Shown: in pieces, positions 34,625 to 43,331 of the stretch
Layout: every line of letters begins with the position of its first letter
How positions within the stretch are numbered: the stretch's first letter is position 1
Origin: an uncultured Lachnospiraceae bacterium
GTDB taxonomy: Bacteria; Bacillota; Clostridia; Lachnospirales; Lachnospiraceae
Direction: 5' to 3'
NCBI GenBank assembly: GCA_947169385.1
Contig: CAMVPR010000004.1
Location: 1 to 64,000 of the forward strand
Length of the DNA: 64,000 nt
Notes under the pieces: generated by a model
What the model saw: the letters and a program-made list of their open reading frames with translations, nothing else
Told to the model about the DNA's origin: nothing
The model's database searches: none
Program-made: the position numbers and the translations under genes

Positions 34625-36904
34625 CTACCTCATCTTTTTACCAATAAGTCTTCCTACCTGTCCATAGATATTGTTACTAATCGTTACATCATTGGTAAAT
34701 CCAATAAGCTCTTCAGATTTATATATAGCGCTAGTCGCTTTCTGAACCTTACCAACCCTCTCAATCTGATATTTAAAGCGCAGATTATACATCGTCTTTA
34801 AGAAACTCTCCTGCTCATTCTGAGGTATGTATTTATCGAAGTATTCTTTAAAAATCTCTTTATGAAAATCCTCATTTCTTTCCAAGGCAACAATCTCCAT
34901 TTTAATCATAGCCTCGGCAAGTTCCTCATGGTTATCCTTAATTTTATCCAAATCAGCAAATACTTCCTTTTTGTATTCGCTGTCAAAGTTCTCTACCGTT
35001 CTGTCATACTCGAGCTGATGAGACTTAAATGCATCAACAACAACCTTGTCATCCACATATCTTCTAAGAAAATCATCAAAATCTTCTATACATGTTCTTC
35101 TCTCGATAGCATTTTTAGCATTTCTTAACTTGTTTTTGATGTCCGTTATTTCTTTTAATTGCTTATCGTACTCTTCTCCCTTTTTGTCAGGCTTGTCATT
35201 CACTCTTTCAAAAATATCATTGATAAGTCCAAAAAGGAATATATCTTTAGGATTCCACCCGTTTCTCAATGCCTCTCCCTCATAGGAAGCAATGTTTAAT
35301 GTATCAATAATGCTGTCATCAGCATCAGGCAGCAACATTGCCTTAATGGAAATGTCGGAATACTCATCGATTATGCCGGTATCACCCTCAACTATTTCAG
35401 CGATATTTTTCTCGTAACGATTAAGCGCATCAGAATACTCATTTGCAATCTTTTCCTCTTTTTCTGCGGTCCAGCCATCAATCTCAAAACGCTGTTTCTC
35501 ATATTCCAGTTTAAACAGCAATGTTATAGAGTGTACAAGTTCAAAATATGCTTCAAGCGCTTTTAAGTTATCTTTATCCGCGGCAATAGCATCATAGATT
35601 TCTTTCTGAGTCTTGTTGTTCTTACTGTTGGTAAACGGACCGTTCACAACAAAATCAAAATACTTCTTATACTGTGGCTTCTCCTGTAATAATCTTTTAA
35701 AATCTCCGGCATCGTAATCGCACAATACAGCCATGTCTTTATTAAATCCTCTAAGCTCAGTACTAAGATTATAATCACCTGCCGCATGCATAAAAGCAGA
35801 CCAGTATTCTCTGAGCTCATGCTTATTTCTGACAACTCCTACCGGAATTCTGTCAACAGTTACCGAATCGTCAAGATGCTTCTCCCTGGCAATCGATGCA
35901 CCGAACTTCTTAACATATCCAAGTTGAAAAGCAAGCTCATCTTCATTGTAATTCTTAGTGGTATTCTCAGGATGTTCACCCAAAATATACTTTCTGTACT
36001 TGGTTTCTTCGGTAAATTCTTTAGAAGGTCTTATAATCTGAAGCTCACCTTTAGCATCTTTCTGAGCCGAGAAACTGTAGTATTTAAAACTATCAGTGAA
36101 AATTTTCTTTGACAGTTCAGCAAATCTGATATCATCCTCATCACCTGATTCAGCACTCTTCATGGTTCTGAATACAGAACTGATTCGGTCCATTATATAA
36201 AGCTTCTGAAACTGGGCAAGCTGTCTTTGGCTGATATCTTTTCCAACATTTTTCTTAACATAATCTTCTATGTTAACATCGGAAACAACAAAGTTAGAAA
36301 CAATCATATCATCAGCAACTATTCTGTTATCAGGCATCTTGCCGTCATTCATTGCTCTGATAAATACTTCTTCATAGTTGGCCAAATTCTCAAACAACAT
36401 ATGAAAAAGCACATCTGCCTTCTCAAGGTCTGCAGGAGTAGCTTTATAAGAAAAGCTCGGAAAAATAGCAAACTCTTCCTTGTATGTATCTTTAGACTTG
36501 ATATATGCTTCCTCAAACATATTCATAAAATGCATCTGCATATCATCTTCGTCGTTTAAGATTTTAAGCTTCGCATCAATAGGCAGCTCATCATAACGCT
36601 CGCATAGCTCATCACGCTCTTTCTTAACGCGCTCACGCTCTTTAAGCTCATCCTTCATTATCTTATTGGCGGCCTCAACTCGCTTTTTTCTGGCCAGTTT
36701 CTCGCTTTCTCTGGCCTTGTCTTCCATCTCTTTCTTGGCTGCTGCTTTTCTTTCAAGTTCAGCCTTAACAGCCTCGTCTCTCTCATATATCTTTCTTCTC
36801 TTAATCTCAGCTTCCTGACGCTTAATCTCCCGATTATAGTCGTCTGCATTGAGCTGTTCCTTCATCTTTGACTTAATCTCATCTGTTAATACAAATTCTT
36901 TCAT
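34625..36904 (-). CDS. Large charged coiled-coil protein of unknown function (upstream gene)
   Basis: A 759-aa soluble protein I do not recognise. Residues ~1-115 form an extremely charged coiled coil (DYNREIKRQEAEIKRRK, AAAKKEMEDKARESEKLARK). The rest is predicted alpha-helical and acidic, with a more ordered central region (about 120-480) and further helices to the basic C-terminus RLIGKKMR. No nucleotide-binding, protease or DNA-binding motif is visible. AGGAGG is eight bases before the ATG, and an extended -10 promoter precedes it. It is divergent from the membrane protein at 37066, and the three genes may form a functional locus. Confidence 0.82.
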   Translation of the reverse strand: MKEFVLTDEIKSKMKEQLNADDYNREIKRQEAEIKRRKIYERDEAVKAELERKAAAKKEMEDKARESEKLARKKRVEAANKIMKDELKERERVKKERDELCERYDELPIDAKLKILNDEDDMQMHFMNMFEEAYIKSKDTYKEEFAIFPSFSYKATPADLEKADVLFHMLFENLANYEEVFIRAMNDGKMPDNRIVADDMIVSNFVVSDVNIEDYVKKNVGKDISQRQLAQFQKLYIMDRISSVFRTMKSAESGDEDDIRFAELSKKIFTDSFKYYSFSAQKDAKGELQIIRPSKEFTEETKYRKYILGEHPENTTKNYNEDELAFQLGYVKKFGASIAREKHLDDSVTVDRIPVGVVRNKHELREYWSAFMHAAGDYNLSTELRGFNKDMAVLCDYDAGDFKRLLQEKPQYKKYFDFVVNGPFTNSKNNKTQKEIYDAIAADKDNLKALEAYFELVHSITLLFKLEYEKQRFEIDGWTAEKEEKIANEYSDALNRYEKNIAEIVEGDTGIIDEYSDISIKAMLLPDADDSIIDTLNIASYEGEALRNGWNPKDIFLFGLINDIFERVNDKPDKKGEEYDKQLKEITDIKNKLRNAKNAIERRTCIEDFDDFLRRYVDDKVVVDAFKSHQLEYDRTVENFDSEYKKEVFADLDKIKDNHEELAEAMIKMEIVALERNEDFHKEIFKEYFDKYIPQNEQESFLKTMYNLRFKYQIERVGKVQKATSAIYKSEELIGFTNDVTISNNIYGQVGRLIGKKMR

Positions 36905-36970
36905 TTCGTTATCCTCCTGATATATAATTATTTAATACTAAGCTGCCGCTATATGGCGTCTTTTGTACAT

Positions 36971-37000
36971 ATTATATCATGCCATATAACAAATGAGCAA
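36971..37000 (-). promoter_or_regulatory. Promoter of the coiled-coil gene pair
   Basis: TTGCTC (36995-37000), 18-bp spacer, TATAAT (36971-36976) with an extended TGA just upstream. Confidence 0.6.
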
Positions 37001-37004
37001 CACT

Positions 37005-37032
37005 TTATCAATGCACGAAAATATGATATACT
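37005..37032 (+). promoter_or_regulatory. Promoter of the divergent membrane/coiled-coil gene
   Basis: TTATCA (37005-37010), 16-bp spacer, TATACT (37027-37032) preceded by ATGA, the same extended -10 context as the opposing promoter 30 bp away. Confidence 0.55.
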
Positions 37033-37065
37033 ACAACAGAATTCAATACAAAAAGGGGAGTTTTT

Positions 37066-38259
37066 ATGGCGTCAACCTATGAGATTAACAGCATCAAAGC
37101 AGAATACAATATGGCGATAGCTGACTTAAGAAGCCTTAAAGAGGAACAGGATAATTACAAATTCGAGCTTGAGCAGGAGGAATTCCACTTAGAACAGCTT
37201 CCTTTCAGAAGAGGACTTCAAAGCTCAATTACCAGAATAAGAACTATTCTAACCGTTTTATACGCCAGCGTATTTACCTGTTTAATCTTATCTGTTATAT
37301 ACACATTTAAAGACTTAAAGGACTCCGCCGATTACACCGGAGACAGTCTTTCAGATACATTAGAATACGGCTCAGCCGCCAGTAGTTTAGGGGTTGGATT
37401 TTTAATAATCGTATTACTCGTTATAGGCTTCGGAATCTTACTCGTTTATAGCATAATTAAACTTCTTCCCGACCTAAACAAGCACTTTAGATTCGGCAGA
37501 AAGAAGATGACGACCAGAGGCTTAGGAGTAACATTTGCAGAAGATAAAGCTATTACCGAAAGCAGAATCAGAAGGCTTAAATCAGATGTTGATGACCTTG
37601 ACAGACTTATAATAGACAGAACACTTGAAATCGATAAAATCAAGAGAAGAATGCTAGAACTCGGTGTCGAGATTCCTATAAGTCCTTACGAAGCCGGAAG
37701 GAGCCAGAGTATAGGTTCTAAAGATTACAGAGATACCATATTTACCGAGAGCACTTCTTACCTTACAAGTGAGCAGCTTAATACGAGGATTCATGACGAC
37801 AACCTTGAGCTTGAACATCTTTGTAAGTTATTAGATGACAAGAAAGCGGAAGAACTTAAATTGACCGAAGATATCAACAGAGTCTATGACAGGTTCGAAG
37901 CAGCTAAAGCCGCTGCCATTCTCACTGCCATGATTATTGTAGCCTGTATGGTATTTACATTTTCACTGTCTTGGGTTCCTTATATCGGAGGAATATTCTC
38001 TGTAGTCGGAATCACAACATTTGTTGTATTTATATATAGATATCGCAAATATTACGAGAAAGATTTTGACAATTACTTTGTTGAGAGGAAGTTTGATTTC
38101 TTTAAGTCATATGCATTCTCACACGACTTAAAACCAATAAGTGATTCTAAAGCCGGTGTCACGAGAGAACGAAAACGCTTAGAGGACAATTATCACAAGG
38201 TTGAAGAGAGACTGAATACATGGCTTACAGAAAAGGATAAAAGAGAGAATAAAGGGTAA
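37066..38259 (+). CDS. Membrane protein with cytoplasmic coiled coils, unknown function
   Basis: A 397-aa protein. An N-terminal coiled coil (residues 5-55) leads to two membrane segments (about 62-84 TVLYASVFTCLILSVIYTF and 110-136 FLIIVLLVIGFGILLVYSI). A long charged helical region follows (about 160-280), then a second membrane hairpin (about 283-326 AILTAMIIVACMVFTFSL / GGIFSVVGITTFVVFIY) and a charged tail. No enzyme motif is seen. It has GGGGAG before its ATG and its stop codon lies inside a hairpin shared with the opposing kinase gene. A membrane partner for the two divergent coiled-coil proteins is plausible but only by position. Confidence 0.82.
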   Translation: MASTYEINSIKAEYNMAIADLRSLKEEQDNYKFELEQEEFHLEQLPFRRGLQSSITRIRTILTVLYASVFTCLILSVIYTFKDLKDSADYTGDSLSDTLEYGSAASSLGVGFLIIVLLVIGFGILLVYSIIKLLPDLNKHFRFGRKKMTTRGLGVTFAEDKAITESRIRRLKSDVDDLDRLIIDRTLEIDKIKRRMLELGVEIPISPYEAGRSQSIGSKDYRDTIFTESTSYLTSEQLNTRIHDDNLELEHLCKLLDDKKAEELKLTEDINRVYDRFEAAKAAAILTAMIIVACMVFTFSLSWVPYIGGIFSVVGITTFVVFIYRYRKYYEKDFDNYFVERKFDFFKSYAFSHDLKPISDSKAGVTRERKRLEDNYHKVEERLNTWLTEKDKRENKG

Positions 38260-38281
38260 TGCATCTTAAGCATTACCCTTT
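38251..38281. terminator. Bidirectional terminator overlapping two stop codons
   Basis: AAAGGGTAATGC and GCATTACCCTTT form a 12-bp perfect stem with a seven-base loop. The TAA of the plus-strand gene is in the left arm and the TAA of the kinase spans the loop/right arm. T-rich tails follow on both sides. Confidence 0.85.
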
Positions 38282-40509
38282 ATATATCTGCTTATAATAT
38301 CTTCTAACATATTGAGTTTAACCGGCTTAGCTAAGTATCCGTCAAATCCTGCGCTTAAGTATTCTTCCTCTACTCCGCTTATCGCATTGGCAGTCAACAT
38401 TATAACCGGTGTATCTGCGTTAATGTAATCAGATATCTCTCTCATGGCTTTCAATGTCTCGACACCATCCATCTCAGGCATCATGTGATCCATAAAGATT
38501 ATATCGTATTTGGTCTTCTTGGCCTTCTCGATTGATTCAGCACCGCTAAGTGCAGTATCAACAGTTAATTCACTGTCTCTTAAGAGTCTAACCATAACTC
38601 TTAGATTCATCTCAACATCATCTACAACAAGGATTCTTCCTTCAAAACTAGTAAGATCTACATCATACGATGCCTCCGCTTCTGTCTCACGGTGGATGTT
38701 GTCAGGATCAAACTTGCCAACCGGAGCAGGATTATCAATAGTCTGCGGAACTTCCAAGACAAATGTAGACCCCTTACCGTATGTACTGTCAACCGTAATA
38801 GTACCATTCATAAGCTCGGCAATCTGCTTAGATATATAAAGTCCCAATCCTGTACCTTCAATAGCTTTAGTTGCTTTGTCATCAACTCTCTTAAAATCGT
38901 CAAATATCTTGTCTATATTGTCTTTCTTAATTCCTATTCCTGTGTCTGACACTTCAACCCTTAACACGTAGGTGTTGTTGTCTCTTGACTCTCCACCGAC
39001 AGTAAGCTTAACCTGTCCCTCCCTCGTGTACTTAACCGCATTGGTCAAAAGGTTAATCATAATCTGTCTTACTCTCGAGTCATCTCCTATCAGGCACTTC
39101 GGAATTGATGCATCATTGCCTATTATAAGATCTAGATTCTTGTCGGCAGCACGAACATTAATCATCCTGTAGCAATCATTAATGAGGTTCATAGGACAGA
39201 ACCTGTCATTCACGATAGATAACTTACCGGATTCAACTTTAGAAAAATCAAGTATATCGTTTATGGTATGTAAAAGAATCTGAGCAGAGTGCTCAATATC
39301 TTTAGCGTATTCCTTAATCTGCTCCTCATTGCAGTCTCTCAGTATCATTGTGTTCATACCGATGACAGCATTAATCGGCGTCCTAATCTCGTGTGACATA
39401 CTAGCTAAGAAATCACTCTTGGCTCTGTTGGCAACCTGTGCCTCAACAGAAAGCTCTCTCGCCTGCTTCATCTGCCATTCAAGCTGCTCATTGGTAGAAC
39501 TCAGCTGATTAATATAGCCCTGCCTCTCTGTCTCGTCGTTAAACTCAACCAGGTATCCATTGTTGCGTCCACGTTTGCCTTCCTCTAAATAATCAATCTT
39601 AAGTCCTATAACTCTGTCATTAATATCTATGTATTCACTCGTAAAATCTTCGTCCTTAATCTTGTCTATTATGTGCCCTAGTATATCTCCGGCATCCCTA
39701 ATCGTCTGATCAATCTTACATTTATTGAGTTCAGGAAACAGCCTCTCGGCAAATGCATTGCTGGACATATATCTCATCTTCCTGTCAAATGCAATATATC
39801 CGTACTTCTCCATCCTCTCATAAACATTGGTTACGTTAGCGGACATGTCATACATAGTCGCACGCGTAAAAATAACAATAAGCAGAGTAATAAATATTAT
39901 GTAAGAAATAGGAACCAACTCAAACCTAAGCCCCAATATCCTCTCAATAGTGTACGAAAATGTAGTCGCAGTCCACATTATCATAAGCATGAATACCGTC
40001 CGTCTTGAAACCTTGTTCTTCTTTATCGCACCGTATATGATTATATAAAGTGCGGCAACTCCCATGCTATAAAGGTAAACCAGATAGAAATCATGAACTA
40101 TACCATATTCCTTGATAAGGTATGTTACTCCGTCATGCCTTTCAATGGTGGCGGATTTATAGTATAACTGATTGTACCCAACCGTCATTATAAAATACAG
40201 CAACACTGTGATACACATAAACACAATCGCCGTGAACTGCTTAGGTATCTTAATATTACTCAACTCAGCTACGTTAATCATAAGGAAATACGGAAGGAAC
40301 ATTCCACCTGTATATGTAATCTTGTTAGCAAGAAGCGCCTCATCGGTATTAGAGGAAGCGGCTATAGCAAGATAACCACAGTTACATATAGTCACAACAA
40401 TGCTCATCATTAAACAAGAAACGCTAAATCTAGCCTTCCTTGTCATTCTAAATATTAATACCATTTCTACAAATGAAATCAAAGCTGTAACTATGTAATA
40501 ATAAATCAT
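38266..40509 (-). CDS. Hybrid sensor histidine kinase with 7TM input and receiver domain
   Basis: A 747-aa membrane kinase. Seven N-terminal membrane segments (about 1-225) form a HisKA_7TM-type input module. A PAS-like domain follows (about 230-335), then HisKA with the phospho-His in FLASMSHEIRTPINAVIGM and HATPase with its N box (MINLLTNAVKYT), DTGIGI and GTGLGLYISKQ. The C-terminal receiver (about 625-740) has ILVVDDVEMNL and the phospho-Asp in IIFMDHMMPEMDG. All catalytic elements are intact. There is no HPt domain, so a separate HPt is needed for onward transfer; the protein at 49871-52153 has one. GAGGG precedes the ATG. It is convergent with the unknown membrane gene. Confidence 0.96.
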   Translation of the reverse strand: MIYYYIVTALISFVEMVLIFRMTRKARFSVSCLMMSIVVTICNCGYLAIAASSNTDEALLANKITYTGGMFLPYFLMINVAELSNIKIPKQFTAIVFMCITVLLYFIMTVGYNQLYYKSATIERHDGVTYLIKEYGIVHDFYLVYLYSMGVAALYIIIYGAIKKNKVSRRTVFMLMIMWTATTFSYTIERILGLRFELVPISYIIFITLLIVIFTRATMYDMSANVTNVYERMEKYGYIAFDRKMRYMSSNAFAERLFPELNKCKIDQTIRDAGDILGHIIDKIKDEDFTSEYIDINDRVIGLKIDYLEEGKRGRNNGYLVEFNDETERQGYINQLSSTNEQLEWQMKQARELSVEAQVANRAKSDFLASMSHEIRTPINAVIGMNTMILRDCNEEQIKEYAKDIEHSAQILLHTINDILDFSKVESGKLSIVNDRFCPMNLINDCYRMINVRAADKNLDLIIGNDASIPKCLIGDDSRVRQIMINLLTNAVKYTREGQVKLTVGGESRDNNTYVLRVEVSDTGIGIKKDNIDKIFDDFKRVDDKATKAIEGTGLGLYISKQIAELMNGTITVDSTYGKGSTFVLEVPQTIDNPAPVGKFDPDNIHRETEAEASYDVDLTSFEGRILVVDDVEMNLRVMVRLLRDSELTVDTALSGAESIEKAKKTKYDIIFMDHMMPEMDGVETLKAMREISDYINADTPVIMLTANAISGVEEEYLSAGFDGYLAKPVKLNMLEDIISRYIKGNA

Positions 40510-40533
40510 ATATTCCCTCGCATTTAAAATAAT

Positions 40534-40557
40534 GGGAGTTGTTATAAAACAACTCCC
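40534..40557 (-). terminator. Terminator after the DUF5610-like gene
   Basis: GGGAGTTGTT/AACAACTCCC, 10-bp perfect stem with a four-base loop, tail ATTATTTT on the minus strand. Confidence 0.78.
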
Positions 40558-40591
40558 AAAAACTACTTGGTAATATCAGTTAATATCCAAC

Positions 40592-41239
40592 TTAAGCGGT
40601 TGTAACTGAAGTCTGGTTACCTGACGCAATTGCAGCCTCTGCATTGGTTGCAGCCTCTTCTCTCCATGCCTGGAATCCCTTCTTAACAGCATCAAATGTC
40701 TGCTTGCTAAGATCAGGTAATTCATCGCCCCACGCCTTGGTAGCCTCCTTATATCCCTTCTCAAATGCCTTCTCCATCTCGTCTATCTTGCTAGGATCTC
40801 CACCGGTTAATGCCTTGGCAAAATCAAGCATTCTCTCTGAAGTCTGCTTAACGCCCCAATATCCATCTTCTGATACATCTTCTTGAGCCTGCTTAACTGC
40901 AGCCTCATCGATAGTCATGCCACTATCCTTGAAGTTCTTCCAAAACTCACTCGTAAATACATTAGCAGTTCCATAAGCAGCACCCTGCTTCTCAAACATC
41001 TTAGAAACTAAACTCTGAAGTTGGTTAGCTCTCTCCATCTGATCTGCCTTAAGCTTGTTTACAAGCTCTGTATTAGGAGTATAAGTCTTCCCTGACTTAA
41101 CATCTGTTGTTCCCTTATCATATACAACTGCTGCTTCAGAAGCCTTGGTGGTCTCTTCTGCCTTGACAGGAGCCTTAACTTCCTTAGTATTAACAGGTGT
41201 AGTGACTTGAGAACTGGTATTAATTGAACTAACAGCCAT
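40592..41239 (-). CDS. DUF5610-like protein of unknown function
   Basis: A 215-aa protein from the ATG at 41239 (AAGGAGGGTGATTTT immediately upstream); the track's first 14 residues lie in the leader. Residues 1-50 are a Thr/Val/Ala-rich unstructured start without a signal peptide. The rest is helical, with KADQMERANQLQSLVSKMF and then SKIDEMEKAFEKGYKEATKAW...LSKQTFDAVKKGF. That last pattern resembles the C-terminal helices of DUF5610, a resemblance I judge by eye. No function is known to me. It is monocistronic with its own terminator. Confidence 0.72.
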   Translation of the reverse strand: MAVSSINTSSQVTTPVNTKEVKAPVKAEETTKASEAAVVYDKGTTDVKSGKTYTPNTELVNKLKADQMERANQLQSLVSKMFEKQGAAYGTANVFTSEFWKNFKDSGMTIDEAAVKQAQEDVSEDGYWGVKQTSERMLDFAKALTGGDPSKIDEMEKAFEKGYKEATKAWGDELPDLSKQTFDAVKKGFQAWREEAATNAEAAIASGNQTSVTTA

Positions 41240-41296
41240 AAAATCACCCTCCTTGGTATGTACGCTATGCCTAAAAAGCATAGCAAAATCTTAGAC

Positions 41297-41325
41297 TTTT
41301 CTACACTTAAATTGTATGCTATAAT
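41297..41325 (+). promoter_or_regulatory. deoD promoter
   Basis: TATAAT (41320-41325) with extended TGC before it and a weak TTTTCT box 17 bp upstream. Confidence 0.6.
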
Positions 41326-41363
41326 ATGGATAATGTCAAGTATAAAGTGAGGTGAACAGCATA

Positions 41364-42077
41364 ATGAGTACACACATTAATGCAGCTAAAGGTGATATAG
41401 CCGAGACCGTATTGATGCCCGGAGACCCATTAAGAGCAAGATACGTTGCAGAGAACTTCCTAGAAGGCGCAACTTGCTACAACGAAGTCAGAGGCATGTA
41501 TGGTTACACCGGCACATACAAGGGTCATAAGATAAGCGTTCAGGGTTCGGGAATGGGTATTCCGTCATTTCTTATCTATGTAACCGAGCTTATCAACGAG
41601 TATGACGTCAAGAACGTCATAAGAATCGGTACTTGCGGTGCAATACGTGAGGATGTCAACATAAGAGATATTCTCTTAGGAGTGTCTGCCAATACCACTT
41701 CTAATATCAATAAGACCAGATTTTTAGGATATGATTACTGTCCTACCGCAGATTTCAATCTTCTTAACACGGCATACAAGAAGGCTGAAGAACTTGGTTT
41801 CTTAGACCATACTCATGTTGGACCTATCTTATCTACAGATGAGTTCTACGGACACGATGAAGGTTTAGAGGCGATGTACGCCAAGTATGGTGTTTTAGGC
41901 GTTGAGATGGAGGCTGCCGGCCTTTATACCGCCGCAGCAGGATTAGGTGCTAAAGCGCTTGCAATTCTTACCGTAAGCGATCATCTGATTACACACGAAC
42001 AGACCTCGAGTGAAGAGCGCGAGAAGACATTTACCGATATGATGAATCTCGCCTTAGAAACTGCAATTGCTATTTGA
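41364..42077 (+). CDS. deoD: Purine-nucleoside phosphorylase, DeoD type
   Basis: Reversibly cleaves purine (deoxy)ribonucleosides with phosphate; cytoplasmic hexamer. The 237-aa protein has the phosphate site [21 protein letters not shown], the ribose/purine site [10 protein letters not shown] and the catalytic Asp in TVSDH. The track's GTG start lies in the ribosome binding site; AGGTGA is eight bases before ATGAGTACAC, so I use 41364. Two small genes follow in the same direction and may be co-transcribed. Confidence 0.97.
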   Translation: MSTHINAAKGDIAETVLMPGDPLRARYVAENFLEGATCYNEVRGMYGYTGTYKGHKISVQGSGMGIPSFLIYVTELINEYDVKNVIRIGTCGAIREDVNIRDILLGVSANTTSNINKTRFLGYDYCPTADFNLLNTAYKKAEELGFLDHTHVGPILSTDEFYGHDEGLEAMYAKYGVLGVEMEAAGLYTAAAGLGAKALAILTVSDHLITHEQTSSEEREKTFTDMMNLALETAIAI

Positions 42078-42132
42078 TTTCATTTGTTATATAATACTTT
42101 ATTGAAATTTATATTAAAGGAGCATATTTATT

Positions 42133-42372
42133 ATGGCACAACAATCACAATACACATCTAATTCTTTTATTAACATGAGTGAATACTTCAACATTGGCGA
42201 CGAGGTATCTGCTTTACTTCACGCTAACTATGGCGAGACAGGTAAGGGATACAGAGGTGGTTTCGTAACCTACGTTTCTCCTTATTTTATCACTGTAGAT
42301 TTTGACTGCTTCAAGGAGTGTTTTAACTCTATGGAATGGAAAGAAGGCAAGCTCAAGAAAGTAGCTAAATAA
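42133..42372 (+). CDS. Small hypothetical protein
   Basis: A 79-aa protein with no recognised family. It has a polar N-terminus, then a compact beta-type pattern (FNIGDEVSALLHANYG, GGFVTYVSPYFITVDFD) and a basic tail. The aromatic beta pattern recalls small SH3-like folds, which is a guess. AAAGGAG lies about eight bases before the ATG. It sits between deoD and the YitT gene with a 13-base gap to the next reading frame, so it is probably in an operon with yitT. Confidence 0.72.
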   Translation: MAQQSQYTSNSFINMSEYFNIGDEVSALLHANYGETGKGYRGGFVTYVSPYFITVDFDCFKECFNSMEWKEGKLKKVAK

Positions 42373-42391
42373 CAATCGGAGGTTTATGTTA

Positions 42392-43258
42392 ATGCCAACC
42401 AAGGATCGTATAATCCAGTTCATAATGTTGCTGTTAGGCTCGGCTGTTGCGGCATTTTCCGTTGAGAAGATATTGGTACCGGTTCAGATACTTGACGGCG
42501 GCGTGGTCGGTATAAGTATTATCATTCATATGCTGGCTAACATCCCTCTTGGTATCCTGACATTTGCACTTAATATGCCTTTTGTTATTATAGGAGCAAG
42601 GAAGATGGGCAAGGGTTTCTTAGTAAGAACCTTAATAGCTATGGCTTTCTTCTCATTGTCAATTCAGGTATTCTCACATCTCGAATATGATGTGACCGAT
42701 GACAGACTGCTTGCAACCGTATTCGGCGGTGTGATATTAGGTCTCGGTGTTGGTATCGTTATCAGAAACGGTGGATGTTTAGACGGTACTGAGTCAGTTG
42801 CAATACTGATTTCAAGAAAGAAGCCAAGTCTTTCTGTTGGTCAGATAGTTCTTATGTTTAACATAATTATCTACCTTTCGGCAGGTCTTTTATTCGGACT
42901 TGACAGGGCGTTATACAGCTTGCTTACATACTTCATCACATCCAAGGTTGTTGACTACATCAACACAGGTTTAGACCAGGGTAAGGCTGTCATGATTATC
43001 ACCGAGCAAGGTAGAAGGATAGCTGATGACATTTACAAGGAACTCGGTCGAACCGTAACCTTCATGAAGGGTGAGGGACTTATCTCTGGTGAGAAGACTG
43101 TTCTATATTGCGTCATCACAAGAATGGAGCTGTCGACAATCAGAACCATCATAGAGCAGGATGATATTCAGGCATTTATGACAATATCTGATGTATCAGA
43201 GATTTTGGGACGCCACATCAAGAGCACATCCGCGATTGAGAAGATAAACCAAGAATAA
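42392..43258 (+). CDS. YitT family membrane protein (DUF161/DUF2179)
   Basis: A 288-aa protein with five or six N-terminal membrane helices carrying YitT signatures (DGGVVGISIIIHMLANIPLG, GGVILGLGVGIVIRNGGCLDGTE) and a soluble C-terminal DUF2179 domain (GRRIADDIYKELGRTVTFMKGEG, ISDVSEILGRHIKS). Function is unresolved for this broadly distributed family. I prefer the ATG at 42392, nine bases after GGAGG; the track's ATG is only three bases from it. A strong terminator follows. Confidence 0.94.
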   Translation: MPTKDRIIQFIMLLLGSAVAAFSVEKILVPVQILDGGVVGISIIIHMLANIPLGILTFALNMPFVIIGARKMGKGFLVRTLIAMAFFSLSIQVFSHLEYDVTDDRLLATVFGGVILGLGVGIVIRNGGCLDGTESVAILISRKKPSLSVGQIVLMFNIIIYLSAGLLFGLDRALYSLLTYFITSKVVDYINTGLDQGKAVMIITEQGRRIADDIYKELGRTVTFMKGEGLISGEKTVLYCVITRMELSTIRTIIEQDDIQAFMTISDVSEILGRHIKSTSAIEKINQE

Positions 43259-43277
43259 TTAATATGAACATAGTTAA

Positions 43278-43307
43278 AGCTCGGGCTTATCGCCCGAGCT
43301 TTGTTAT
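43278..43307 (+). terminator. Terminator after yitT, AGCTCGGGC type
   Basis: AGCTCGGGC/GCCCGAGCT with a five-base loop, tail TTGTTATTT. The same stem sequence is used at 44592-44620 and 45821-45849. Confidence 0.88.
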
Positions 43308-43331
43308 TTATGTTAACTATCAACATGTGAA

